Below the pieces are notes generated by a model. The model was not told the DNA's origin. It worked only from the letters and a program-made list of their open reading frames with translations, and did no database searches. A DNA stretch of 64,000 nt, from the NCBI GenBank assembly GCA_033558025.1, contig JAUCEF010000010.1, positions 2,691,001 through 2,755,000 of the forward strand, in the 5' to 3' direction. Position numbers and translations under genes: made by a program. The stretch is from Phytophthora sp. 'mugwort' (lineage: Eukaryota > Oomycota > Peronosporomycetes > Peronosporales > Peronosporaceae). Numbering within the stretch: position 1 is the stretch's first letter; every line of letters starts with the position of its first letter. Below are positions 10,402-21,974 of this stretch, in pieces.

Positions 10402-12189
10402 ATGGCTACCAGCATCGAGGTGCGCAACCTGCTCGCTAATGTGCAAACCATCGACGCCCTGGGATGTTCAGTCGACGCCTTAAGGGTAGCTGTTGAATTC
10501 TTAGTTACCCGAGCTGACATATCTATGGGTCTCAAAGCGATACATGACGCTGCTGGCTTGACAATGATGTGTCATAACTTTGGGAGAGCAGTCGATACCT
10601 GCTTCCCTCGGAAGCAACAACACTCTATTGCTGCTTTTTGGGAGCATTTTCTGCATTGCACGAAGCAAGACTTCGGTATTGCTAGAAGTGTCGATGTTCA
10701 AGTCGCCAGAGAGATGGCAACAGTGCATGCTGCACGCGTTTGGTCTGCTGCTACGACGAGCCCTCTGATTACGTGTTCCCAGTAGCGACGCGTCTTGCCG
10801 AGTCCGACCTTCCTGGGAACCAACCATATTCTCAGGAGGAAGCTGTCATGCACCAGGATAGTTGCTATAGGAGGAGGACAACAGCTCTGCGCCACCATAG
10901 AAACGTGAAGAAAAAGAGACCAACCGATGTCATCAGAGATACCTTGAAGCTGATGCCACCCGCTGTAAGCTGCAGCATGATGCCCGGCATGAGCATTCCC
11001 TCATTACGTCGAGGAGCCGCCATGTTCGCTAACGCGTCACCGAAGCTGGCTATCCAGTGTATATCAACTCGTGGGCCATGGTTGTTGGAGTTGTTAACCA
11101 AGGCGTCCGCCTACATAGGGACAATGACAAAAGAGGATCAGAGTGTAGCAGGGTATTCGGCACCAGACCAACCCGTTGCAACACCAACAATCGCTGACCT
11201 ACACCAGTGCGTGTCCATGCTGGAGTACGGCCAGCTCGTCACCCTACATGACGAGCTCTACCGTCACGTGCTGGGCTTCAAGGACGCTCGCTTCAACGTT
11301 GCTCTGAATGTTATTGACGGCATCATGACCTCGCTGCTGGTGCAGCTGGAAACCGTCCTTTGCCACGACAGCCAGCGCGAGCACAATTCCGGTCTTTACG
11401 TCTCGCTACATGTACGCCCTAGAGCGCGGAATCGCTACCACAAATGATTTCCTTAACGCCGGTATCTCCACAGCAACTTGTTGCGAATGGGGAGCGCATC
11501 TCAGAGCTCATGGCAGGCCACAAATCACGCGCAGGTCGGCTATGTGGTAGCAGGACGGGATACGCTGCTGTCATCAACTCTAGAGAACATATTAAGTCAG
11601 TTGGTCAACATAAAAAAAAAATGATCGACTTGGTCGCCTCGAGGATGCGCAAGTCCATCTACGTACGCCCCTTCCGAGTACAGAGCAAGAGCTATGGGGC
11701 ATTGACCGATTACCTGCAGCCGAGTTGGTCGTGGCCCCGGCGCCTGCAACGTCGTCCGTGGTGGCAAGTTTCTCCTGAATACGCAAGTCGTATCTTCCAA
11801 ACGGTTTAAGGGAAAAAGGAGCAGAACAAAAAAACGCGCCAATGCACAACGCTCTGAATATATTCATGGTACTGCACCAGGCGCCGTTTGAAATACCTGT
11901 TGAGCCTACACGAAACGATGCCACCGCATACGAGTCATGGAAGCACTTGATTTGGGAGCTTTCACAGAAGATGGACTGGACGGCGAACGAGCGGCTCCAT
12001 TCCTTTGACCACAAGAAGGGCACGAGAAATGCAGCATCACTGCGGAAGCAGTGGCGCATGGTGGAGTTGTCGCACCCTGAGGCGTACCATTCGCTTGCAG
12101 CGCACTTCCCAGCTCTGAAAGCAAGCGACTCCGCTGTCGACTCGCGCACGCCGGCGTCATACTTCTGGACAGCATCGGACTTTTCGTAG
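10402..12189 (+). other. Cluster of four unrecognised plus-strand ORFs
   Basis: Overlapping or abutting frames occur at 10402-10785 (127 aa, ATG start), 10740-11447 (235 aa), 11444-11809 (121 aa) and 11842-12189 (115 aa). They are in different frames but close together, which suggests one long gene broken by frameshifts or interrupted by introns. The compositions look protein-like: balanced, with alternating hydrophobic and charged stretches such as LDDELYRHV-like helices and the segment LVASRMRKSIYVRPF. I recognise no domain. It may be an unfamiliar transposon or an oomycete-specific gene. Confidence 0.4.
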
Positions 12190-12249
12190 AAATCGCCTTC
12201 ATATATTCATCGCAGCACATACGTAATAATATACACACAAGTTGTCATA

Positions 12250-12322
12250 ACAACGTTGCTAGAGGCCGGGATCGGACCGGCGACCTGGAAGCAGAGCTCC
12301 CGCTCTACCACTGAGCTACGAA
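12250..12322 (-). repeat. tRNA-like sequence (SINE head or tRNA pseudogene)
   Basis: The minus strand has an exact A box (TAGCTCAGTGG), an intact D stem and a 5-bp T stem with a B-box-like loop (GGTCCGATCCC). The anticodon arm is about 3 nt too short to form a 5-bp stem with a 7-nt loop, and the acceptor strands pair at only 4 of 7 positions. This is not a working tRNA. A tRNA-derived SINE head is the simplest reading. Confidence 0.55.
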
Positions 12323-12329
12323 AGCGTTG

Positions 12330-13088
12330 TCTTGGGCATAATCTACCTCCGTCCATTCTGATGTGCCGCTGTCGCAGCCAGCCCTGCCACCGACCACCAC
12401 CCACCAGTCGCCGTCCGTCCACCGCCGTCGTCCTTCGCCGCTTAACGATGTGACGTCTCCCACCACCCGCCGTCCACCGTGCCGTGCCGCTGCCGCCGTC
12501 GGTCTGTCCTGCTGTCACCACCGGAGGACGCTGAATGAGACAACGAGTGGTTGCGAGTGGATTCACACAATTAATGAAGTACCAGTTGGCCTTTTTCACC
12601 ACAGTCCGGAATGGATTAGCTGCCGTTGATTGGAAACAGTTTTTTTTGTCTAGCTAGTGTGGCTCTACTGTATTGCATATTTCCGGATTCCGGTCCGGAA
12701 TCTGCCAATTACTATACCTGTAGCATCTCCATAAGTATGGGTCTGTCTGCAGAACAGTAGCTACAATAATGTAGAAGACACGGGATTGCAAGCACCAAAC
12801 GTTTTCGAAGTGTTTGCTGCCATGGGGGAATTTAGTAGTCCATGCCACAAATAAGCTCATCTGTGGCATGTATTGTGGCAATTTTTAGCCGGCAAGAGGA
12901 AAACGTTTTCGCTGCATACCTTACGGACCTGTTGAAGCTTATAGCAGCGGAGTGGCGGGGAGACCATTTCACTATCCGACGGCTGCATACGATAGTCATT
13001 CTAAGACAATGCGTGCCCACATAGTATGGGGGGCAGGGGATGATGCCTATAAGTCCGGAGAGGGGGGAGGCTTACTAGTAGCACACGA
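12330..13088. other. No gene recognised
   Basis: Low-complexity CCACC/CGTCC-rich sequence spans 12360-12520, followed by AT-richer sequence without a convincing frame. Confidence 0.5.
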
Positions 13089-13763
13089 GTGCCAAATCAG
13101 CGAAGAAAGCGGTTAATGCTCGGGAGTGCTGAGCAGAGCGATAGTTCTGATAGATTCGAAGAAGCCAGCTCTGCTGGAACGGAAAGCGCTATATGTTCCG
13201 AGTGTGGGCAGCCTATAATAATCGTGGAGTTTGTCTGCTGCACTACCTCTTTTGACTCCTGGGGAGATTTCACAATGTACTTTACTGCGTATTCCAAGGA
13301 AACTCACCAGCCTTGCAGGTACATATGAAGAATCCACGTTGTGAACAAATATGTTAACTATATGTGGTCCATTTGGGAGGATTCAAATGCGACCTCTGTC
13401 ACGTCCATCAAAAGCAAAAACAGATCTCGCTCGGCGGGACGGATCTACCCAGTACATTCTGACCCACCGAGGCCCCTATACATACCCGTGACTTTGTATG
13501 TACGCATGCAGGAAAGCCGCGTTTTCGAGGTATATGGCTTGCTAATTGACATGTTTCTGATGTAAGAAGTAAATTAACGAAGTTTTATTATTACAAGCCC
13601 TGCTACAAATAGTGCCCTAGTGGGCAATTCGAGAGCACCACAAAACATAATGCCCATGCTCTAAATAGAGCCCTCTGCTACGAATTTCATTGGATGAAAA
13701 GTTGAGATCCCCACGCACCACCAGTTTGTGGATCAGGGTTAATCGCTCAACGACTCCCGCATT

Positions 13764-15137
13764 GTGCAATTTCCAGCTTACCAAAAGAGGCCCCCACGGA
13801 CCAGTATCAGCAACGGAACCAAGCAAGAAGTGATCGCTTGGATCGGTAGGGAGGTCGAAGGCGTTCCAACGCGTGCCATGGCGCACTTCCGTCGTCCTTC
13901 GATTGGGGGGACAGTGCGCAAGTGGTGGCGTTACCGGAGTGTGATCATGGCAGCCTCCCCTCACCACATGAGAAGCGAAGGAGGCGGGAGAAGCCGAGCT
14001 CTCGCCACCTTGTAGGACGCCCCCCCCCCCTCGATGCCATAATCGAGCGCCGCCTCCGCCAAGGACAAGGTCAAGCGCGAGTGGATCGCCGAAAAGGCGA
14101 GATACATTTTTAACGACATGGAGGCTAGCGTGACCCAGTTTATTGCGTCGCCAGCTTGGGTGACAAAGATCATGCGCCGGAACGACTTATCGTTGCGGCG
14201 GCACAAGAACTGAACTATCCTGTCTGACGAGAAGCTGATCACCGAGCTGTTAGCTACATGCACCTTTTAACCAATCGCGTCGGCTTATTCGAGTTCAACA
14301 AGACTGTCCTGATGGACGAGACGGCAGTCTATCTTGAAGACGCTCGCAATAAAAAAAGTACGACGGTCGTTGTCATTGATAGCCGTCACGTTGTCGTCGT
14401 ATCGACAGGTTTCGCATCCATGCGCGTGATCGTGGTACTCGAGGTGACAGCTTCAAGACGCAATCTGACGCCACTTTTGATCTGGAAGAACAAGCGCGGC
14501 GACCGCACTATCAAGCTGGTACACCCAGTGCTTGTGGCAGAGAGGCCCCAGACCTTGTAGACCCAGGGTCGTGCGGAACTGGATCGACAAAGCGTTTCCA
14601 GCTGTTTTAGCTGGTGATAGGCAAACCCTAGTGTGGGATTCCATGCAGTTTCATATTTCGGCGACGGTGAAAGTAAAGTGTGCTCAAAAGGACATCGATT
14701 TGTGCGTTATTCCGGGGGCCTTACTGCTAATGTACAGGCTAGATATATAGGAATTTATAGGGTCTTCAAGAGCCTTATGAGAGACCTGGTCGACACTTGA
14801 AAGCGATCAGATCAAGTGACTTTCACTCGCGGAGGCTACTCGCGGCCACCTCCTGTCGAGACTACGTGCGACTGGGTGAAGCAAGCAAGGTGTGATACGC
14901 CTCAGCTTGTTGTGCAAAACTCCATCGACGCTGCTGGGTTTCACAACGACGCCGAGAACGGGTACATTTGGAACCATGATGTCGACGGGTGGCAAATTTC
15001 AGAAAGCTTCGGGAGCTCAGCACGAGGAAGAGACAAAGAGTGAGGAAAATGGTGCGGAAGAGACCGACAACGACGAAGCGTTCAACTTGGACGAAATTGA
15101 ACGCGCGCTGGACGATGTCGACCTGATTGACGCGTAG
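13764..15137 (+). pseudogene. Pogo-like DDE transposase
   Basis: The N-terminal HTH segment (13820-13860) includes TKQEVIAWI and is followed by VRKWWR. The CENP-B-like segment follows at 14040-14220, including WIAEKARYIFNDMEASV. The DDE domain begins with VLMDETAVYLED (first Asp, near 14310), then a conserved block with DSRHVVVVSTGFASM, then LVWDSMQFHIS (second Asp, near 14635) and LCVIPG (near 14705). At the third-Asp position the frame is shifted and the expected Asp appears lost. The tail DEAFNLDEIERALDD is acidic. A C run at 14020-14030 causes one of the frameshifts. It is clearly inactive. Confidence 0.75.
14020..14030. repeat. Poly-C tract, 11 bases, inside pogo transposase
   Basis: The run disrupts the HTH-region frame just before the AIIERRLRQ-like segment. 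It again looks like expansion of a shorter coding C run. Confidence 0.85.
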
Positions 15138-15770
15138 GTAATAGAGCCCTCTTTTACAAATAGAAGCACTCTTTCGCTTTTGCATTAATTTGGATGGGGG
15201 TGTAAAAATAGAAACCCGGTCACTATTCATAAGCATACGTTATTATGGGTATATTATAGCACGATAGAAGCAGCAAAAATTTCACAGCTATCGTGGGATT
15301 GATTGTTTAGGCCTCGGTAGCCGCTCGACTTGTGGAATGCGTTTTTACAAGTGATTCAGATGGAGAGCCTCCTCATCAGTCCGAGGCGAAACGTGAAAGT
15401 AAATATCGGATAGTCGTGACATCGAGTAACACGACACACGACCACGTGATCGGCCATTATGTGTATCAAGCATATGCGGGAAACCGCAGAATCGCGGACC
15501 AGACGTGTGGCCTGGCAAATCTTACACAAGGGAGGTCCGACGGTAAGAATTTTTTTTTGAAGTGCTTGAAGGACAGAAGTGGTATGTATTATGGTGTGGA
15601 TCTATTCACACTACAGCAACCTCACTAATTGATGCGTCAGACGAAACCATTCTACCGAAGGATACCCATAATATCGTTCAAGAATTCATACTCGCTGAGA
15701 CAGTAGGCACGTCGGAATCACGTGTGAAGCGAATTATTCCGCGAATTTACAGCAATACATGAAAATGTTG

Positions 15771-15869
15771 GTTGTGTCAACATGAATGCGGATGGAGTGG
15801 CATCTAGCGCAAAAAAAAGCGCAAAAAAAGTGCTAGATGCCACTCCATCCGCATTCATGTTGACACAAC
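15771..15869. repeat. Perfect foldback, 38-bp arms
   Basis: Arms 15771-15808 and 15832-15869 are exact reverse complements separated by a 23-base A-rich spacer. The foldback lies inside the MULE gene between the end of one conserved block (about 15762) and the next (about 15885). It has no coding frame and no TIR of a known family. It would form a very stable hairpin in RNA or single-stranded DNA. Confidence 0.95.
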
Positions 15870-17616
15870 ATCCAGACTCGTAAAATGCGTCAAATGATGC
15901 AAGTTTTTCCGGAAGTCATTGACGCCACTCATGGTAAGAAAATACCTTTCTTACCAAGCTAGGGTCAGGCAACTTGTCTATTTTCTGCTGACAGGTTCTT
16001 TTTACAGGCACGAAGAGGTCGAAGCACAAACTGTTCAGCTTCATGGCACACGACACATTCGGAAAGGGACAATTTGTTATGCATTCCTCCGTTGATCGAG
16101 AGATAGCAGAGGACTTTCGTGAGGTTGCTAAAACAATGAAGCAAAACAACGAAAATACGGATAGAATCGCAGTCACGATTGTATGTACTTGTTTTTGTTT
16201 TGGATCAATCGATAAATGAAACTCGAGAGTTGTAACGATTACCAAATGGATCTAGGTCGACAAGAATTTTACTGAGATTGCGGTGATGAAGGAAGAGATT
16301 TTAGATGTTCGAATCCTGCTGTGCCATTTTTTTTTTTTTGTACAAAGCTCTCCAAGAAAAACTGCAAACATTTCGCTATGGAACTGACGTCGCCGAGTCA
16401 GTTAAGGGTGTGTTTCGTTTGCTTGCACGGTCACGAATAGAGGAGGAGTACGAGAAGCGCGGCACTTCTCGATATCCTTGCTACCAAAACGTGAAAACGA
16501 CCCGTTCCTGTTTTACTAATTGGAATCATAGTCACGACAAATGGGTGAATTATGAGAGAGCAAATGTTCCACACCTCGGGAATAACACCAATAACAAGCT
16601 AGAGTCTGCGTGGGGAAAGTTGGAACCAGAGCTGGCATCATCACTGCCACCAGATCCCTGCATTCAGACTGTCATCGCCAGTTAACTGGTGAAGGAGTAA
16701 GAGTTTGGCATGCGTATCAGAGTAGGTACAAATCACACATAGTTTGTGTTTGTGGGCTTTGTACTAACCTCATATACCGTCAATTTGTGGAAATAGGATA
16801 TCCGCACCAAGATTCATCGCGATTACGACGACGAGTTGTCAGCTCTTCTAACTTGTGTGTCAGTGCACGTCACCGAGGTGGTTGTGCCGGAATACCAATT
16901 CGCTATATCGGTAAGTTTTTGGTGTAGATGGTATGTCATGCTGCAGAATAGATGTGCCACTAACATGACCATTTACTTAAGCGAGTGCGGATTACTCGTT
17001 TCGTCTTCAAATTGACGATGTATACGAAGTGGGTGTTTACATGAGTTACAACTGTGGAGTCGTTCCAGCTGCAGCGCAAAGAGCCGGACACCGTCAACCC
17101 AAATTTGGTCATGAAACCACATATCAAGTACAGACAAAATTCAACTGTCCAAAAGCACCTCTTAGATGTGATAAGCGAAATGGGCACAGAAAAATTCAAG
17201 TGGTGCATGTCTGCGTTGGAAGATTTCAGATCCATTGTGAAGAATGACACCATTCCTATTGTTCGCTACCCGCTATCGATGAACTTGGGGACATTTGAAT
17301 ATGACGCAGCTACCCCAAGCCGTACGAGGTATTTCCAGACAGGAGACTCCCTCTGCAGCTTCACCTATGGTACGACTGACTTTGACTTTGTCACAAACGA
17401 CTTTGTCAGTGGTAGAACCGTCCTTGTCTGTGGTAGAACCGACTTCGCCTGTGGTGGAAGAGCACAGCTGCCAATTGTAATTGTAGTTAAATTAAGAGAT
17501 GCATTGGTATTTTGTATTGCAAAACGTTAATTGAAAGTGGTCAATTTGTTTTTGTGCGCAATTAATCCGGAAGTCACACGAGCCACTCAACCCATGATGC
17601 CATCTCCTCCATTGGT

Positions 17617-19362
17617 GTGTGCTGGCGTGTCTCTCCTAGGTATTTCATTCATTCATCAATTCACCATGCCGATCGAAAACCGCCTATTTGTCCGCGTCCT
17701 CACACCGGGCACTACAAGTGCAACTCTTGCGAGAAAGTTGTGAAGTCCACGAATGGTTTCACCAACGTCATCAACCACCTGAAGCACCTTAACCCCGCGT
17801 ACGAGGAAGAAGCCGAGGCCGCACTGCGCAACCCAAATCTGCTCTCGCTGCGCTTTGTCGAGTCTCGCACGAACGACATTTACCGCTAGATGGACTGGCC
17901 CACCACGGCCTTTCTACCCCTGTCCTTCTGTGCGCATGTCTTGGTGCGTCACAACACCAAGCTCTCACGCATCTGTGTGCCCAGTATGAAGCGCTACCTT
18001 AATGTGACGTTGAACCCGTCTCGACAATCTTGCCTAAGACGTTTAGTATCATCTTGGACGGATGGACGAGCAACGGTCGCCACTACGTCGCCATCTTTGC
18101 CGTCTACATCGATCTAGATATGCGTATCTCTACTAACAGTCACTCTAGTGACTGCCATGATCTCTAGGAGTGCCGCACCCGACGTTTCGTATTGTTGGCT
18201 TTTTGGCCAATGGAAAACGAGGAGGGCCTCGTGCCAAAAGTCTGTTCGACTTGCTCGCGGGCACACTGTCTCGTTTTGAGCAGCCCTGGGAGGTTGTGGC
18301 ATTCATGGTGCGGGATAACGGCAGCGTCAACCAAGCCATGGGCGCCGCGCGGGTGCCGTGCCTCTCATTGGCTGCGCAAGTCACCATTTTGCGCTTGCCG
18401 TCCGCGACGTTATGGCTGACGACGAGGGTCTGATCAGGAAGATCCACACATTGATAAAAGAACTAAGTACGATCAAGGGCCGTGCAATACCACGTCGCTA
18501 CTGACCACTCGCATGTCATGAAGAACGAGACGCGTTAGTCGAGTGTGCCGAAGCGCTACGTCGAGATCGAGTCTGCTCTCGAGTCGTTAGACCACGGTAC
18601 TATCGCTGCGTTTGATTTACAGGTGTACTGCCGATCAAATCTGAGGAATTAAGAATCAGCGACTTTCTCGCTGATTTGGAGATTTTTCAGTCTGTGACCG
18701 CTGAACTTCAACGTCCCACACTCACGATGCCTGCTATGCGTCGTCTATTTGATCACACCCTCCAGCAGTACCCCCAGCTCAAGGCGTGACTGGTTCAAGT
18801 GCTGTTCTTGTCACTACACAGCGCTCGAGACCGGCATAGTCAAGATCTAGCGCAGCGAGCCGCTGAAAGCGGCTGAGCGTACTGATTTGCGCGGCGTTTC
18901 GGCGAGCAACAGAGTAAGATTGAGCAGGACGACGTGAAATCCTGCGCGGCTCGATCATTTAAGAAGAAGGTGGCTCGTCGTTCTGTTTTGGTCGACGTGG
19001 GTTTCGTACAATCAACCTCGAACGAGTGCGAGCGATTTTTCTCGCAAGCCAAGATGGTCTACAGCGATCTGCGCAAGTCCATAGACCCGGTCACGCTACA
19101 GACGATGATGTTCTCAGCACTCAAAAAATATGTAGCTGTTGCGCGCAAGGGATGCCCGACCGAGTCGAAACGCCTAAGCCCACCACCGCTGTTGCCGCCG
19201 GAAGCGGAGGGCAGCATCCGAAAGCGGGTGCTTGCCCGTCAGAAGTATGGACACCCATGGGCTGTCATGATGTGTGAACAAGGCGTTCTTGCACTGCAAT
19301 CGCGAGTTGTGGGACGTGTACGCGGTGGAGTCTGTGCGCAATGCATTGGGTCGCAATGTTGA
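17617..19362 (+). pseudogene. hAT transposase (broken)
   Basis: A BED-type finger remnant (YKCNSCEKV, then FTNVINHLKH) lies at 17710-17790, followed by a WxDWP-like stretch and SRICVPSMKRYL. The catalytic-domain start reads LDGWTSNGRHYVAIFAVYIDL-like in shifted frames near 18050-18115. FRIVGFLANGKRGGPRAKS continues at 18180-18240. The C-terminal hAT dimerisation block ERFFSQAKMVYSDLRKSIDP is intact at 19030-19090. Numerous stops and shifts are present and terminal repeats were not located. The family is secure and the ends are approximate. Confidence 0.8.
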
Positions 19363-20757
19363 GAATTAATTAGTTCAATAATTAATTTCCCTCTTGGAAG
19401 CGTGATGTCTTAATCTAAATTTTAGCAGCCCTGTGGAAGAGATTTCGCTTGTGGTGCCTGTGGTGGCGACTGAGTGTGACGATCCATTGTTCCGGATTAA
19501 CGCTGAAGTAAAGCAAAGTGTGAGGTCGAAAAAAAACGAGGACAATCGTTATTTTATTCGAACGTCCCAATATCGACATTTCGAACGAATTGCGAGCGCT
19601 TCAGTCTCGGTGAGAATCGTCCACTCGATGATTTAGAAACGTTTGTTATGCCCAAAAGCAAGCCAGCACCCAAGAACGCTCTTGAGATCATCAGAAAATT
19701 CCCTATACACCGGTTGACCACGGCGTATCCGTATGTCTCCGTTGGATTTAAGCCTGTATCGTCCGTTGCGCAATGGTCGAGTAAATTTCCAGAAACACAT
19801 AGCCTTAACGTGCAATGGTGAGCTGTCCAGGTTTTCATCTGATTGTTGTACCATCACGGAAATAAGTGGTGCATGTGAAATTCTCTGCGCGAGCACTCAC
19901 GGTGTCGGGAATTTTCTGATATTGATACGATGCTTCGTATCGAGAAAATATACATTTGAAAACCAGATCAGCACCTGTTCTTGGATAGATGAATAGCAAC
20001 GCTAAATGCAGTGACAGAGCGTCCGAAGGAGAGTGGGTGATGCGGTGAATATCGTTTCAGACGCAAGGGCTTTATGCGTTTAGAAGAAAAGAGTGGCTAG
20101 ATGATGCTCGCATCGACGTCACTGCAGCAAAATAGGTAAATAAACTTGGCCCAAGTATTCATTACATATTCCCTATTGTGATGTGTTTGGCCAAGAATGA
20201 CCGCATTCAAGAGATTTGGCACCAACATGCTTTCCGACCCGAGATTGATAAAATGGCAGCTGTTGTGAATTGCGAAGGTGACCACGGGTGTGTATCGCAT
20301 TCGATTTAAAGCAACGCAAGCGAATTTTATTCGATGCCATGCAAGTGCGATCTGCTTACACGTTTCTCGCGACAAGGTGCAAGATAACCTTTGCTCATTT
20401 ACTGCGAGGTGTTTCCGCCAATCTGCTAGTGGAAAACTTCGACAAGTTCAAGGATAATTTAAAAAATGAGTTATTTTTGCGCTGAATTTGCGTAAGTTTT
20501 TCACCGGGAAGGAACCAGAAAGGCTTATGAAAGAAGTCCCTGAAATTCAGCGTTTAGAGGGCTTCTCGTATACTACCATGCAGTTATGCATTAACGACAG
20601 TATTGGGCTACGATGGCAACTCCGGCTTGCCTCAGTCGTATTACTGAAGCTTAGACACATTCTGACAGTTAGGTCTGGTGTAGCTCACTTCGATTAGAAT
20701 ATCTAATATAATGGTATGTTGAAGTTGCCCTTGTGGATGAGATTTGAGCCGGTTAAA
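19363..20757. other. No gene recognised
   Basis: Short plus-strand frames exist (for example 19643-19790, MPKSKPAPKNALEIIRKFP, and 20288-20697), but I recognise none and they lack a consistent gene structure. It could be eroded transposon sequence. Confidence 0.5.
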
Positions 20758-21517
20758 GCATCTCCAACGCGGAGATAACGTCTGGGTTGCAAATCGCAAA
20801 ATAACATGGGAAATGCCAGTCCTGAGAACCTAAAACGGTTTGGTCCCTCCCTTTTCCAAAGCATAGCACTCAGACCTCAATCTCAAACCTCAACCAATTG
20901 TTTGTGCCGCCGCACAAGACGGACTCACTAGCAGACGACGAGCTGTCGGGCAACGAAAGCAGCGACAAGGAGGTGCGCCCCCTTCCCCGCTACAGCAGAT
21001 GCAACAAGCTTGTCTCCGGCTTTCCGCAACGCCGAGCTCAGTACTACTAGGAACGCAGGCCGAAGTTTTTCATGCCAAGTACTGATCTTGGAGGCGTAGA
21101 CGTTGCTAATGTATAACATTTATGTAATACATGTCCCCGCTTCAGCGTCAGTAGACTATCACCAACGCTTTAGCGAGCTGTCTTCCTGTGTCTCCAGTTT
21201 GGGCCCCGCGGATAAGCCTCTGTGTCGATGCGGGCATGTGTTTCTTTCGTAATTTGATGATCAATGATCCTTCAACTGTTGTCCAGTTTAAAGTGACCTT
21301 CTCAGAGTGGGCAATTGGGAGTACGAGGACAACAGCTCGGGCAGATGGATACGGTCTGAACATCAAACCACGGCATCAAATCGATTCGATTTGAGGGACG
21401 ACAGCGGGAATATTTTGAGGTTGGCTTAAAGTAAGGCCTGCGTTGGAAGGCGACAAGCCGTAATTGTTTTGCAAACGGAGGTCTCAACCGTATGTTGAGA
21501 CCCGCGTTGGGGATTCC
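20758..21517. mobile_element. Candidate MITE with imperfect TIRs
   Basis: The left edge GCATCTCCAACGCGG (20758-20772) and the reverse complement of the right edge at 21502-21517 match at about 13 of 15 positions. A GCGTTGGAAGG motif near 21438 is a likely subterminal copy, and an 8-bp stem (GTCTCAAC/GTTGAGAC) lies just inside the right end. I could not identify a target-site duplication. The interior has no gene. Confidence 0.4.
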
Positions 21518-21974
21518 CATAAATTCAGGTCTCTTTTAGCAGCTACGACTCGTAGCCTACGAGAACCTAAAGTGCTGTTTGGTTGTGGTGTTGCACCACA
21601 CCAGCCAAACTTGTTGCAACTAACCAAAACCTCTATGGCATCCATCCATAGCCCAAAGCTGCAAAAATTAAATTACCTTTATCTTGCAATTTGCTATTTT
21701 AGTATTTTATTTGAGGTAGGAAATAGCCTAATCGTATCATAGCCTAATCCTACTACAATGTGATAACGTGAACTACAAAAAATCACCCGTTGCATTAGTA
21801 GCATCAACGCTCAAGTTTTCCTTTTTGGGTTCAGTCGGGGACAGCAGTCACTCCTTTAAAAATGCAAACCCACATGTCCATTTATCGATATAGTTCTGGT
21901 TGTATGGAGATGCACGAGGACATTTACGAGTACGACATGCATTTCGATACATTTCGGGTTGGGCTGCGCGCAGC
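21518..21974. other. Downstream flank, no gene
   Basis: AT-rich sequence 3' of the Cys/His-knuckle gene. It contains an imperfect 12-15 bp stem at about 21582-21612. Nothing else is recognised. Confidence 0.5.

Larger units (their letters stand above)
13600..15265 (+). mobile_element. Pogo-like transposon nested in the MULE gene
   Basis: The conserved MULE blocks are separated here by a complete but decayed pogo-type transposase. Subterminal motifs of the form AATAGAGCCCT recur near both edges (13627-13675 and 15137-15220). Exact ends and the target duplication could not be fixed by eye, so the coordinates are approximate. Confidence 0.55.
13089..17480 (+). pseudogene. MULE-type transposase gene (ZSWIM3-like), split by a pogo element
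   Basis: Segment 13089-13560 has FDSWGDFTMYF and SVTSIKSKNRS, like the N-terminal domain of oomycete MULE/ZSWIM3-type proteins. After a foreign insert, 15332-15480 reads THDHVIGHYVYQAYAGNRRI, the next conserved block. From 15885 on come FPEVIDATH, KHKLFSFMAHDTFGKG and IVDKNFTEIAV (MULE core), then TNNKLESAWGKLEPEL. GT-AG introns are visible at 15934-16007, 16181-16255 and 16911-16981; removing the first two joins the conserved blocks in frame. A 13-base T run near 16325 shifts the frame, and a perfect foldback interrupts 15771-15869. The last codons form a short VVEP-type 7-residue repeat near 17400-17465. Confidence 0.7.

Noticed and set aside
12250..12322. Functional tRNA gene
   Set aside because: The anticodon arm is about 3 nt too short and the acceptor stem does not close.
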